Of a stretch of DNA of 64,000 bases, positions 1 to 8,603 are shown in pieces; within the stretch, counting starts at the first letter, position 1, and the number at the start of each line of letters is the position of its first letter. Made by a program: the position numbers and the translations under genes. The stretch spans positions 1-64,000 of the forward strand of contig CAXXUG010000010.1 of assembly GCA_963664835.2 (NCBI GenBank). Reading direction: 5' to 3'. The notes below the pieces were generated by a model that ran no database searches, was not told the origin of the DNA, and saw nothing but the letters and a program-made list of their open reading frames with translations. The stretch comes from G963664835 sp963664835 (GTDB lineage: Bacteria > Chloroflexota > UBA6077 > FW602-bin22 > JBCLEL01).

Positions 1-45
1 CGCGAGACCCACGTTCTCTATGTCCTGGTTGAGGATGATTCTCAT
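1..45 (-). CDS. rplI: 50S ribosomal protein bL9, N-terminal fragment cut by window edge
   Basis: Only the first 15 codons are inside the window. They read MRIILNQDIENVGLA on the minus strand, starting from the ATG at 45-43. This matches the first beta strand of bL9, which in the family begins like MKVILLxDVxNLG. bL9 binds 23S rRNA in the large subunit and helps keep the reading frame. The call rests on a short stretch, so the family assignment is tentative. It is divergent from recR. Confidence 0.5.
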   Translation of the reverse strand, partial: MRIILNQDIENVGLA

Positions 46-225
46 TCGCTGGCACCTCGTCCGCCCAATTTGCTCGCCGGCCAAGGCATCGCCCGTCCGG
101 CAAGGATGTAATCTTAGCGCAGTGGCTTTATTATATTGGCAGCGCAGCGCCTGGATGCAACACGCTGTGTCCAAACCAGGCGCATTCTTCGCTCCGGCTT
201 GTTTAGAACCCACGCGAGGCAGAGA

Positions 226-832
226 TTGGCCCTAGAGTTCGGCACCCCCGTTGTACACAGCTTGATAGAAGAGTTCGGCAGACTGCCCGGAATCGGGGCC
301 CCGGACCGCCCAGAGATTGACCTTCTTTCTCCTACGCGCCCCAGTGGAGCAGTCAAACTCCTTAGCCAACGCCATCTTGCAGATGAAGGCCAGTATCGTC
401 TACTGCGGCCGGTGCTCCAATATCAGCGAGCAGCCCCTCTGCCGCATTTGCTCCAATGAGAGTCGCGATCGCGCTAAGATATGCGTTGTCGAGGACCCGC
501 TTGATGTGATCGCCCTCGAGAAGACCGGCAGCTTCGACGGAACCTACCACGTCCTCCACGGCATCATCTCACCGGTCGATGGCATCGGGCCAGAGGATCT
601 GAAGATCGACGATCTTGTCGCCCGTATAAGCGAGCAGCAGGTTTCGGAGTTAATTCTAGCCACGAACCCGAACCTGGAAGGCGAAGCGACCGCCATGTAC
701 ATAAGCCGGCTAGTGTCCGACCCGGGCATACGGGTCACCCGGCTGGCAAGGGGCCTGCCCGTAGGCGCCGACCTCGAGTACGCCGACCAGGTCACCCTCT
801 CCCGGGCAATCGAAGGCCGGCGAGAGTTTTAG
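226..832 (+). pseudogene. recR: Recombination mediator RecR, interrupted by a +1 frameshift
   Basis: RecR binds DNA with RecO/RecF and helps load RecA at gaps. The N-terminal helix-hairpin-helix part (LIEEFGRLPGIG) reads from a TTG at 226 preceded by a GAGG-type ribosome site. The rest reads in the next frame (RTAQRLTFFLLRAP, then the C4 zinc finger YCGRCS...CRICS, Toprim segment ICVVEDPLDVIALEKTG, and C-terminal GLPVGADLEYAD). Removing one G from the GGGG at 295-298 restores a continuous protein of about 201 residues, the normal RecR length. All motifs after the shift are intact, so the lesion is either very recent or a base-calling error in a G/C run. Confidence 0.85.
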
Positions 833-879
833 TATCCCCTTGAGATCACACGTTGGCGCAATCTGCTGAACTCTAAAGA

Positions 880-1725
880 TTGGATAGCCCGACCACCGTG
901 CATGGGCGGGTAAACAGGCTTGTGGATGTTTTCGGACAGGAAATTTACGACCATCACTGCGGTCTCATCGCAGACGACTTCCGTTCGGTTGGCGAGCGAG
1001 ATGACGGCTACCTTCAGGTCTATGATCACCCGAAGTGGTACTTCACTTCATTCGATCAGTGGTACCCACACCTGCAGAAGGCGATGGGGTATATTCGCGG
1101 GCGGGTCCTCGATATCGGGTGCGGCGCGGGCCGCGTAACTCTTTTCCTGCAACAGAACGGAGCGGATGTTGTCGGAATCGACCACTCACCTCTGGTCATC
1201 CAGATATGTCACGAGCGGGGCATTAACGACGCTAGGCTCCTATCCGTTACCCAAGTCAGCGCCAATAAGCTGGGTAAATTCGACAGCATCGTGATGACGG
1301 GAAACAACTTTGGGCTGTTCGGGAGTCCGAGGCGAGCGCGCCGGCTCCTACGGCGATTTCACCGGATGACAACCGACGCTGCGAGAATAATAGCTGAGAC
1401 CACGGACCCTTACGCTACTGATGATCCAGTCCATATCGCGTACCAAGAGCGGAATCGAGCAAGAGGTAGGATGAGCGGACAATACCGTCATCGTGCACGC
1501 TATCGTAATCTCAAGGGTCCATGGTACGACTGGTTGTTCGTGTCCAGGGATGAGATGCGAGAGATCGTTGCTGGGACCGGATGGGTCGTCCGTAAGTTCA
1601 TCGAACCTGATGGCGCCCAGTACGTCGGAGTGATAGAAAAGAATTCGAACGTCGGAGAGACGAACGGGGATCGGGCTTCAGACTCCGGCCTGCCCGCCGG
1701 CTACAAATCCGACAACTCGAACTGA
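880..1725 (+). CDS. Class I SAM-dependent methyltransferase
   Basis: The protein is 281 residues from a TTG at 880; a GTG at 898 is an alternative start. A Rossmann-type SAM site is clear: VLDIGCGAGR at about residues 76-85, followed by the acidic loop GIDHSP near 99-104 that would hold the ribose hydroxyls. Residues 1-70 form a specific N-terminal region rich in aromatics (DHPKWYFTSFDQWYPHL) that I do not recognise. The C-terminal 20 residues look disordered. The substrate cannot be read from sequence. It lies between recR and greA on the same strand, but greA has its own promoter, so linkage is weak. Confidence 0.75.
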   Translation: MDSPTTVHGRVNRLVDVFGQEIYDHHCGLIADDFRSVGERDDGYLQVYDHPKWYFTSFDQWYPHLQKAMGYIRGRVLDIGCGAGRVTLFLQQNGADVVGIDHSPLVIQICHERGINDARLLSVTQVSANKLGKFDSIVMTGNNFGLFGSPRRARRLLRRFHRMTTDAARIIAETTDPYATDDPVHIAYQERNRARGRMSGQYRHRARYRNLKGPWYDWLFVSRDEMREIVAGTGWVVRKFIEPDGAQYVGVIEKNSNVGETNGDRASDSGLPAGYKSDNSN

Positions 1726-1746
1726 GACACCATCACAATCCGTGTG

Positions 1747-1777
1747 TTCCCACATTTATAGGAATTACGTATATAAT
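1747..1777 (+). promoter_or_regulatory. Candidate sigma-70 promoter for greA
   Basis: A perfect TATAAT lies at 1772-1777. The matching -35 region near 1747-1754 (TTCCCA-like) is weak. The predicted start of transcription is near 1784, about 20 nt before a terminator hairpin and 100 nt before the greA start codon. Confidence 0.55.
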
Positions 1778-1803
1778 CTGAATGCGCAGTTAGACATCGG
1801 AGA

Positions 1804-1830
1804 ACTGGGGGTATTTGCCCTCAGTTTTTT
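1804..1830 (+). terminator. Intrinsic terminator inside the greA leader (attenuator-like)
   Basis: An 8-bp stem (1804-1811 with 1818-1825, one G-U pair) encloses the six-base loop TATTTG and is followed at once by a run of six T (1825-1830). It sits downstream of the TATAAT at 1772 and upstream of the greA ribosome site at 1867-1873. Transcripts from that promoter must therefore pass it to reach greA. Confidence 0.75.
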
Positions 1831-1883
1831 GCTATTCCCAAGGGCTTCCAAGCGCCGTAGTTGAGAAGGAAGGGGCGGACCCG

Positions 1884-2354
1884 ATGCGCGAAAAACCGAT
1901 CTATTTGACGCCTAAGGGTCATGACGAGCTCACCAAGGAGCTCGACCAACTCCGCGACATCCGGCGCGCGGAGGTCGCCGAGAAGATTCGAATCGCCAAA
2001 GAGTACACCGATACCGTCGATAACGCCGAGTTCGATCAGGCCAAGAACGAGCAGGCCTTCGTCGAGGGCCGGATCCTCACCCTCGAGAACATGTTGTCTC
2101 ACGCGGTGTTGATCGACCCGGATCACATCCGGCACGACGTTGTGTCGCTCGGCGTAAAGGTTGAGGCCGTGGATGAGGACGGTGAGCGTTCTGTTTACGC
2201 AATCGTCGGCTCCGCCGAGGCCAACCCGATTCAGGGCAGGATCTCGAACGAGTCGCCCCTAGGCCAGGCGCTGCTCGGCAAAAAGGTCGGTGACGTCGTC
2301 GAGTTCACCGCTCCGGCCGGTGTCTTCCATTACACGATTGTGAGCATCGAGTAG
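1884..2354 (+). CDS. greA: Transcription elongation factor GreA
   Basis: GreA enters the RNA polymerase secondary channel and stimulates cleavage of backtracked transcripts. The 156-residue product has the normal length. The N-terminal coiled coil (about residues 8-75) carries the acidic tip (EYTDTVDNAEFDQAKNEQ), and the C-terminal FKBP-like domain ends VVEFTAPAGVFHYTIVSIE. The start is the ATG at 1884 (MREKPIYLT), with AGGAAGG about 10 nt upstream; longer in-frame readings would run into the terminator stem. lysS follows 13 nt downstream, so the two are probably co-transcribed. Confidence 0.95.
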   Translation: MREKPIYLTPKGHDELTKELDQLRDIRRAEVAEKIRIAKEYTDTVDNAEFDQAKNEQAFVEGRILTLENMLSHAVLIDPDHIRHDVVSLGVKVEAVDEDGERSVYAIVGSAEANPIQGRISNESPLGQALLGKKVGDVVEFTAPAGVFHYTIVSIE

Positions 2355-2367
2355 CGCCTCATACTTC

Positions 2368-3876
2368 ATGAACGACGCACCTACGCCGGCCCCCGGACCG
2401 CCTGCCGGTGAGGGGGAGTATGACAGGCTCGTCGCCCGCCGCGCCCAAAAGCTGGAGCAGCTTCGCGACCTCGGGATCGATCCCTATGGAGCCCGCTACT
2501 CTCGCACCCATCTCTCCGGCGAAGCTCTCTCCGACTTCGACAATCTCACCGACAACACCCTCCGGTCGGCCGGCCGGGTCATCAGCAGGCGAGTGATGGG
2601 CAAGGCCAGCTTTGCCCACATACTCGACGACGCCGGCCGCATCCAACTCTTTTTCCGCCGCGACCAAATCGGCGCCGACTCATACCAGGTGTTCCGCAAC
2701 CTTGTCGATATCGGCGACTTCATCGGCGCCGAAGGCAAGCTATTCCGTACCAGGACCGGCGAGATAACCCTCGAGGTCGAGCGGTGGGAGTTCTTGACCA
2801 AGGCCCTTCGGCCCCTGCCGGAGAAGTGGCACGGGCTGACTGATGTCGAGGCCCGCTACCGCCAACGCCATCTGGACATCATCAGCAACCAGGAAGTCGC
2901 CGGCGTTTTCCGAGTCCGCACCAAGATTATCTCCGCAGTCCGGCGGTTCCTCGACGACCGGGGATTCACCGAGGTGGAAACTCCGGTCCTGCAACCACTC
3001 TACGGCGGCGCGTCCGCCAGGCCATTCGTCACCCACCACAACGCCCTCGACCGCGAGCTGTATCTGCGGATCGCCACCGAACTCTACCTGAAGCGCATGA
3101 TTATCGCCGGCTTCGAAAAAGTCTATGAAATCGGGCGCGTCTTCCGCAACGAGGGCATATCGACCAAGCACAATCCCGAGTACACTCTTCTCGAGACCTA
3201 CGAGGCCTACGCAGACTACTCCGACGTGATGGATATGGTCGAGCAACTTATCTACTACGTCGCAAACGAGGTACTGGGCGGACCAATCGCCTCCATCAAG
3301 GACCGAGAGGTCGACCTCTCTCCGCCATGGCCCCGCAAGACCCTGCGGGACGCCATACTCGAAGCCTGTGGAATCGACTTCTACGCCCACCCCGATCAAT
3401 CGAGCCTCTACCAGGCCGTATCCCACCTGAAGCTCACGACTGTGAATCCGGCCAGTCCAAGAGGCAAGATCATCGACGAGCTGCTCTCGAATTTCGTCGA
3501 GCCCAAACTCATCCAACCCACTTTCCTGATCGACTATCCGGTCGAGCTATCGCCTCTGGCCAAGCGAAAGACCGATAACGCCGATCTCGTCGAGCGATTC
3601 GAGGCGTTCATCGGTGGCGTCGAAGTCGCCAACGCCTTCAGCGAGCTCAACGACCCCTACGACCAGCGTGAACGCTTCCATCAGCAATCGCTGGACAGGG
3701 CCGCCGGCGACGAGGAGGCCCAACCCCTCGATGAAGAGTTCATCCGCGCCCTCGAGCACGGCATGCCACCCACCGGCGGCTTGGGCATAGGAATCGACCG
3801 GCTCACCATGCTCCTAACCAACCAGTCCTCCATCCGCGAGGTCATACTCTTCCCCACCCTTCGCACTCGCGCCTAG
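2368..3876 (+). CDS. lysS: Lysyl-tRNA synthetase, class II
   Basis: It charges tRNA-Lys with lysine. At 502 residues it has the usual LysRS-II length. An N-terminal OB-fold anticodon-binding domain (about 55-165) is followed by the class II core. Motif 2 is seen as VFRNEGISTKHNPEYTLLE and motif 3 as GGLGIGIDRLTMLLT near the C terminus, ending VILFPTLR as in the family. It has a Pro/Ala-rich extension of about 15 residues at the N terminus. It is 13 nt after greA, a common gene pair. Confidence 0.97.
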   Translation: MNDAPTPAPGPPAGEGEYDRLVARRAQKLEQLRDLGIDPYGARYSRTHLSGEALSDFDNLTDNTLRSAGRVISRRVMGKASFAHILDDAGRIQLFFRRDQIGADSYQVFRNLVDIGDFIGAEGKLFRTRTGEITLEVERWEFLTKALRPLPEKWHGLTDVEARYRQRHLDIISNQEVAGVFRVRTKIISAVRRFLDDRGFTEVETPVLQPLYGGASARPFVTHHNALDRELYLRIATELYLKRMIIAGFEKVYEIGRVFRNEGISTKHNPEYTLLETYEAYADYSDVMDMVEQLIYYVANEVLGGPIASIKDREVDLSPPWPRKTLRDAILEACGIDFYAHPDQSSLYQAVSHLKLTTVNPASPRGKIIDELLSNFVEPKLIQPTFLIDYPVELSPLAKRKTDNADLVERFEAFIGGVEVANAFSELNDPYDQRERFHQQSLDRAAGDEEAQPLDEEFIRALEHGMPPTGGLGIGIDRLTMLLTNQSSIREVILFPTLRTRA

Positions 3877-3967
3877 CCGGCACCTACCGCCGTTCCGGCC
3901 CCCAGATCCCGTCATTCCACCGATCAAAAGCATGTCCCGTACACCGGGGCTGGAATCACCGATGGCC

Positions 3968-5218
3968 TTACGAGGTGCTTGGCGACTTCGCGCCGAGGAT
4001 TGGCGCCGTCAACATGGCGTCGGCAAGACTTCCGGCTGGGATAGGTTCATTGCCCGGTGACACGCGGACGAGCGCGTTAGCGCCAATCATGGACATGATC
4101 CTGCTGGAGACCTGGCGGCCGGTCGAACGGGCGACTAGCTCGCCGTCGGACCAGCTAACGATCACACGCTGATAGTCTGTTCTATCTGGGGTTGGGTTCA
4201 ACTCTTCGTCGAGCTTCACTTTGACCCACGGCCGGCTGGAGTCCAAGCGCCCCTGCATACTCAGGAGAGCCGGACGGACGAAGACCTCGAATGTCACCAG
4301 GGAGGAGACCGGAAACCCCGGCAGACCAAAGGCGAGCTTGCCGGAGTCGAAGGTGGCAAATGTCAAAGGCTTGCCCGGCCGGACGGATACCCGGCCAAAA
4401 TGGACAGTTCCCAGTTGCTCGAGAATTGGCTTGATCAGATCGCGACTGCCAACCGAGACGCCGCCGGAGGTCAGAAGGACGTCGGCCGCGTCGAGCGCTT
4501 CCTCAATCCGGCGTCTCTGCTCCGATTGGTCGTCCTTTACCGCACCAAACGAAAGGGGTACTCCACCAGCGTCGACCACGCTCGCCAGCAACGCGTATCG
4601 ATTACTGTCGCGGATGCTGCCGGGACGAAGGGGCTCGTGAGGCTCCACGAGCTCGTCGCCGGTCGAGACGACGGCTACGACCGGCCGGCGAAACACGGAA
4701 ATACGTGACCGCCCCACGGTGGCAAGCAACCCAATCTCCGAGGCACCAAGGCGGGCGTGCTTGGCCAGCACGCCCTGATTGGCTTGGAGATCTATACCAC
4801 GAGGTAGAACCCCGTCGCCTGCGCTCGGAGATTGCATGGTCTGGACGTAGTCGCCGTCCAAGACCACATTTTCAACCATAGCCACCGCGTCCGCGTTTTG
4901 CGGCAAGGGTGCACCAGTCATTATCCGAAGGGCTTCACCAGCCCGAAGAGAGGATTCGCCGGAGTGTCCGGCGCCGACCTCACCTACAACTCGACGAGGC
5001 ATCTTCCCATCAGCGGCAATGATGGCATAGCCATCCACGGTGGTGGTGGCGAATGGAGGCATCTCAATGTCCGCAGAAACATCTTCGGCCAGAATACGAC
5101 CCTCAGCTTCGTAGAGGCTGATTTCCTCCGTACCGAGGGATGGAGTGTGGGCAGTAATGATTCGCTGAGCTTCCGCTACAGGGATGATCGCATAGCGCGA
5201 AGCCTGCATCCTTACCAT
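3968..5218 (-). CDS. moeA: Molybdopterin molybdenumtransferase MoeA
   Basis: MoeA inserts molybdate into adenylylated molybdopterin, the last step of molybdenum cofactor assembly in the cytoplasm. The 416-residue protein shows the family motifs: PPFATTTVDGYAI (the catalytic Asp of the DGYA element is kept although the usual Ser-Met before it is Thr-Val), MTGAPLPQNADAVAMVE, STGDELVE, SGGVSVGSRD and PGKPLTFATFDSGKLAFGLPG. The start is ATG 5218; ATG 5209 is also possible. It lies 49 nt downstream of a molybdoenzyme gene on the same strand, which gives it an obvious client. Confidence 0.95.
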   Translation of the reverse strand: MVRMQASRYAIIPVAEAQRIITAHTPSLGTEEISLYEAEGRILAEDVSADIEMPPFATTTVDGYAIIAADGKMPRRVVGEVGAGHSGESSLRAGEALRIMTGAPLPQNADAVAMVENVVLDGDYVQTMQSPSAGDGVLPRGIDLQANQGVLAKHARLGASEIGLLATVGRSRISVFRRPVVAVVSTGDELVEPHEPLRPGSIRDSNRYALLASVVDAGGVPLSFGAVKDDQSEQRRRIEEALDAADVLLTSGGVSVGSRDLIKPILEQLGTVHFGRVSVRPGKPLTFATFDSGKLAFGLPGFPVSSLVTFEVFVRPALLSMQGRLDSSRPWVKVKLDEELNPTPDRTDYQRVIVSWSDGELVARSTGRQVSSRIMSMIGANALVRVSPGNEPIPAGSLADAMLTAPILGAKSPSTS

Positions 5219-5267
5219 CCGGCAATCCCCGACGACGCCAACTTACGGTACTGCGCGATCAATCTCG

Positions 5268-6833
5268 CTATCTGTGTGCCATAACTCTGTACTTATGATA
5301 GCCGGATGCGCCATCTGGATAAGACCTGATGTCTTCGCCGGTCTGGACCTGGCCGGCGCCATCAATGGCCCGTACCCAAACATAGAGGGGCGACCCATCA
5401 GCCGGCAGCTCAATCGGAGCTTGCCAGAGCGACCAGGAATAAGGGCCGACTGCCGGTTTCACTTGTGCGGACATCCACGTTGCGCCCTCGTCGGTGCTGA
5501 TCTCCACGCCGCTGATCCCACGATCGCCGGCGAAGGCGATGCCGGCCGCCACTTGACTGCCGGATTCGAGCATTGCGTCGGCGGTTGGGCCGTCTACCCG
5601 GGACATCGTCTTGACCGGAGCGGGGTCGCTCCAACCCTGTTTCTGCCAATACCCCAAGAAGTCTTCGTCAACGAGCTCGATCTTGGTGATCCACTTGACG
5701 TTCTTCATCCCGTATATGCCGGGCACAAGTAGACGAAGCGGTGATCCGTGAGTATGGTCCAAGGGGTCACCGTTCATCTCATAGGCCAACAGGTTAGCGG
5801 AACGCATTGCCACGTCAAACGTAATGCTGTCGGTATATCCATCTGCGGCGTGAAAGACAACCTTCTTGATTCCAGAATGCGGCCCGGCCTGCTCTAACAA
5901 GGGCTTCAGACGGGCACCCCGCCAATGAGCGTTGCCAATCAAGTCTCCGCCGACGTCGTTGCTGATACAGCTCAACGTGTTGTACTGCTCGGCGCTCGGT
6001 AGCTGCTTGAACTCGTCAAGCGTGAAGCTGAGCGGATTATCGACGAGTCCCTCAATCGTCAGCGTCCATTCATCATTGTTCACCACCGGGTCGACGAAGT
6101 TCTTCGAAACGAAGTAGAACTCGTCGGTGGGAGTGATTTCAGGCGATAGGTAGCTGATACTGGTCCAAGGGTCATCCCCATTCGCAGTACCTGTATCGAT
6201 TTGCGGTGCGGGTTCAGAGGTAGTCCCGTCAGTAATGGCAGCGGACTTGGCCAAGATGGTCGACCAATAGTATCCGCCAACTGCAAGGGCGCCCCCAAAA
6301 CCGACCAGACCGGTCACTAGCATTCGCCTACTGAAGGTAGGACCAAGCCCGGTTGGCGACTTGGCCGGCGCTGGTGCGGGCCTGGTCGCGAGCGCAAATA
6401 CGCTGACGTAAGCGGCCGCGGCAACAGCGGCAAGGATCGCCTCGTCCGCTGTCCAGCCGGCTCTTCGAACCAACAGGTCAATCGCGAATACCAAGAATCC
6501 GGTTAGACCGAAGACCACAAGACTTCGCGTCGAAACGCCTGCTATGCCGGCGGCCTGATATATTGCGGCGAGCACGATCGAGGCTACATAAACGCCAATG
6601 ATCAGGGCGATCAACAGCAGAGGCTTGGCGGAATAGAGGAGATTGTCCAGTAGGAAGGAGAACATTGCCGGGGGCATGGCACCCGAAAGTTGTTCGGCCA
6701 CACCCTCGACAGCAGTGGTCCGAGAGAACGCCAGTAGACCGGCACCCTGGATCAAAAGAAAGACGGTGGCGGCCACCAATCCACGTTCGATTGGACCGAT
6801 TCTGTCCGAGCTAAGATTTTCTCTTACAGACAT
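5268..6833 (-). CDS. Membrane-anchored sulfite-oxidase-like molybdopterin oxidoreductase
   Basis: The 521-residue protein joins a membrane part to a molybdenum-cofactor domain. About five hydrophobic segments are visible within residues 1-195 (for example LVAATVFLLIQGAGLLAF, LLIALIIGVYVASIVLAAIY, RRMLVTGLVGFGGALAVGG). The catalytic domain follows, with the Mo-ligating cysteine in NTLSCISNDVGG and the usual substrate-site elements (NAHWRGARLKPLL, PLRLLVPGIYGMKNVKWI). A C-terminal dimerisation-like domain (VEISTDEGATWMSAQV) completes it. The substrate is unknown; the sulfite oxidase / YedY superfamily covers sulfite, methionine sulfoxide and others. The adjacent moeA supports a functional Mo enzyme facing the periplasmic or outer side. 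Confidence 0.85.
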   Translation of the reverse strand: MSVRENLSSDRIGPIERGLVAATVFLLIQGAGLLAFSRTTAVEGVAEQLSGAMPPAMFSFLLDNLLYSAKPLLLIALIIGVYVASIVLAAIYQAAGIAGVSTRSLVVFGLTGFLVFAIDLLVRRAGWTADEAILAAVAAAAYVSVFALATRPAPAPAKSPTGLGPTFSRRMLVTGLVGFGGALAVGGYYWSTILAKSAAITDGTTSEPAPQIDTGTANGDDPWTSISYLSPEITPTDEFYFVSKNFVDPVVNNDEWTLTIEGLVDNPLSFTLDEFKQLPSAEQYNTLSCISNDVGGDLIGNAHWRGARLKPLLEQAGPHSGIKKVVFHAADGYTDSITFDVAMRSANLLAYEMNGDPLDHTHGSPLRLLVPGIYGMKNVKWITKIELVDEDFLGYWQKQGWSDPAPVKTMSRVDGPTADAMLESGSQVAAGIAFAGDRGISGVEISTDEGATWMSAQVKPAVGPYSWSLWQAPIELPADGSPLYVWVRAIDGAGQVQTGEDIRSYPDGASGYHKYRVMAHR

Positions 6834-6878
6834 GAGTAGTGCTCCATTGAGTTAGCCTGGGTTAGTCGCTCGAAGTTT

Positions 6879-7187
6879 TTACCATATTCCAAGCACGTCT
6901 TTGGCGTAATCACTCGCCATCGTCTGTGGGTCCCAGGGAGGGTTCCACACAATCTTCGTCTGGCAAGATGTGACATCGCCAAGTGACTCGACCGCCGTTC
7001 TAACTCCTTCCTCAAGAGCCGGTCCAACGGGACAGAAGGGACTGGTAAGAGTCATTTCAACTTCCACCTTGCCATCTTCTTGAACGCTAGCCGAGTAGAC
7101 AAGACCCAAGTCGACGATGCTGAGACCTATTTCAGGATCCTCAACCGGCCGGATGGCTTCGAAAACTTCTTCAGTGCTGGGCATCAT
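6879..7187 (-). CDS. MIP18/PaaD-like Fe-S cluster assembly protein (SufT type)
   Basis: This 102-residue protein is of the DUF59 / MIP18 family, which assists maturation of Fe-S proteins. It begins EEVFEAIRPVEDPEIGLSIVDLGLVY, has the reactive cysteine region TLTSPFCPVGP, and ends NPPWDPQTMASDYAKDVLGIW with the C-terminal aromatic typical of SufT-type members. A GGGAG ribosome site precedes the ATG. It is 45 nt upstream of the molybdoenzyme gene on the same strand, so the two may be co-transcribed, although no suf genes are nearby. Confidence 0.85.
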   Translation of the reverse strand: MMPSTEEVFEAIRPVEDPEIGLSIVDLGLVYSASVQEDGKVEVEMTLTSPFCPVGPALEEGVRTAVESLGDVTSCQTKIVWNPPWDPQTMASDYAKDVLGIW

Positions 7188-7808
7188 TTTTTCTCCCAGT
7201 GAGGCGACTCAATCCGTTGTGTTAACGATTCTGTTATATCTACGCTACCACTGTGTTCGACCAAGCGCCAGATTTCCTACCCTCTGAAGGGCGGTTCGAT
7301 TCCGCCCCAGGCGAACGTGGTGCAACGTCGCCAGTGTCTCGAACCAAGCGGCGCCGTGCCAAGCCTACCGATCATGTATTTTACGAGGAATGGGGACGCA
7401 GCCAAAGGGCCCCGAACCCAGGGGTTTCTTGTTCTCTAACACCTGTTATCACTCAAGGGTTGGTGGTGGTCTTGGTTTTCCCCACGCCCCTGGATTCCGG
7501 CCTTCGCCGGATTGATGATTGGAAGTGCCGGAGTGACGAATGGCAGGGCCGGAAAAACGAGTGCGGGAACGGTAGTATGCGGGTACTCTCTCGAGGACGG
7601 CCTCACCTCTGACGCCGGCGCATGTAGGTTGCCAGGCAGTCGCCATTTGTCATCTACACAACGACGAATGGTCCGGTTGAACAAATGAGACGGTGTTTTA
7701 TTGCGCCTCCTTTAGGTCGGGTAGAATCATGGCGACGGACTGCGCCGGGATGTTTCCGGCGACATGTGCGCGCGTCGGGGCCGGGCCTCGCCCGGTTTGG
7801 AATTGCAG
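7188..7808. other. Gene-free region upstream of coaX
   Basis: No convincing gene. It holds a tRNA T-arm-like hairpin (7290-7306) and a degenerate copy of the dispersed repeat (7481-7612). Open frames here overlap the repeat and lack homology-like features. Confidence 0.5.
7481..7612 (+). repeat. Dispersed intergenic repeat, copy A (partial)
   Basis: It contains a TGGATTCCGGC...CGCCGGA inverted segment followed by GGCCGGAAAAACGAGTGCGG and a TATGCGG...CTCTC tail. The same order of segments is found at 53641-53790, and in weaker form at 32510-32600. It is non-coding and lies between genes. Confidence 0.6.
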
Positions 7809-8603
7809 GTGGCTGAATTGTTGTTGGCAGTTGAGATCAGCAATACGACAATCACGATTGGAGCCTACCGGGGCGGCGCTTTGATCTCGGACTGGCGGTT
7901 GGCGACGGACGCCCGACGGCTCACTGATGAGTACGCCGCGCTACTACAGACCCTGTTCGATCAGCGGGGCCTGGATTCGCGGCAGATTGATTCCGTCGCG
8001 CTCTCGTGTGTAGTTCCGACTTTGACGACACGGTTCGTTGAGTTGTCACGCCGCTGGATTGGGTGTGAGCCGGTCGTCTTGGGTCCTGGAGTGCGTACAG
8101 GTGTGAGGATTCTAATCGACGACCCGCGAGAGGTTGGAGCGGACCGGGTCGCCAACGCGGTGGGGGCCCACTACAAGTACCAGGGTCCGGTGATTGTAAT
8201 AGACTTTGGGACGGCAACCAGCTTCGATGCAGTATCAGCGGACGGCGACTACCTGGGCGGCGCAATCGCGCCCGGTCTGGCAGTGTCGGCAACGGCGTTA
8301 GCGGAGCAGGCCGCGCGACTATACGACGTCGAGCTGAGCCGGCCCAAGACGGCGATTGGAAAGAACACCATATCCAGCATGCAGTCGGGCATACTATTTG
8401 GCTACGTTGGGTTGACCGAGGGACTCATCGCTCGATTCCTCGACGAGATGGGCCCTGCCAAAGTGGTCGCGACAGGGGGATTGGCCCAGTTGATTGCGGC
8501 TGAGACCGACATGATCGAGGAGGTGGACCCGTTCCTGACATTGGAGGGACTCCGCCTGATACACGATATGAACGCCGGCGCCCAGAAGGCGGAAAGCCCA
8601 TGA
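7809..8603 (+). CDS. coaX: Type III pantothenate kinase
   Basis: CoaX phosphorylates pantothenate, the first step of CoA synthesis. The start is taken as GTG 7809, which gives about 264 residues and places LLLAVEISNTTITIG at the N terminus where the family has LLxIDxGNT. Supporting motifs are GADRVANAVGAH (GxDR), VIDFGTATSFDAV (phosphate-2 loop) and YLGGAIAPGL. The usual Asp-x-Gly-Asn-Thr of the phosphate-1 loop is Glu-Ile-Ser-Asn-Thr here, which is unusual. Its stop overlaps the coaBC start by 4 nt (ATGA). Confidence 0.92.
   Translation: MAELLLAVEISNTTITIGAYRGGALISDWRLATDARRLTDEYAALLQTLFDQRGLDSRQIDSVALSCVVPTLTTRFVELSRRWIGCEPVVLGPGVRTGVRILIDDPREVGADRVANAVGAHYKYQGPVIVIDFGTATSFDAVSADGDYLGGAIAPGLAVSATALAEQAARLYDVELSRPKTAIGKNTISSMQSGILFGYVGLTEGLIARFLDEMGPAKVVATGGLAQLIAAETDMIEEVDPFLTLEGLRLIHDMNAGAQKAESP

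Noticed and set aside
7290..7313. tRNA-like T-arm GGCGG-TTCGATT-CCGCC followed by CCAGGCG
   Set aside because: The T-arm is perfect, but no matching acceptor 5' strand, D-arm or anticodon arm is found upstream, and no CCA follows. It may be chance or a very old tRNA relic; not called as a gene.
7253..7612. Plus-strand open frame of about 119 codons upstream of coaX
   Set aside because: Its second half is dispersed repeat DNA and the composition is not protein-like.
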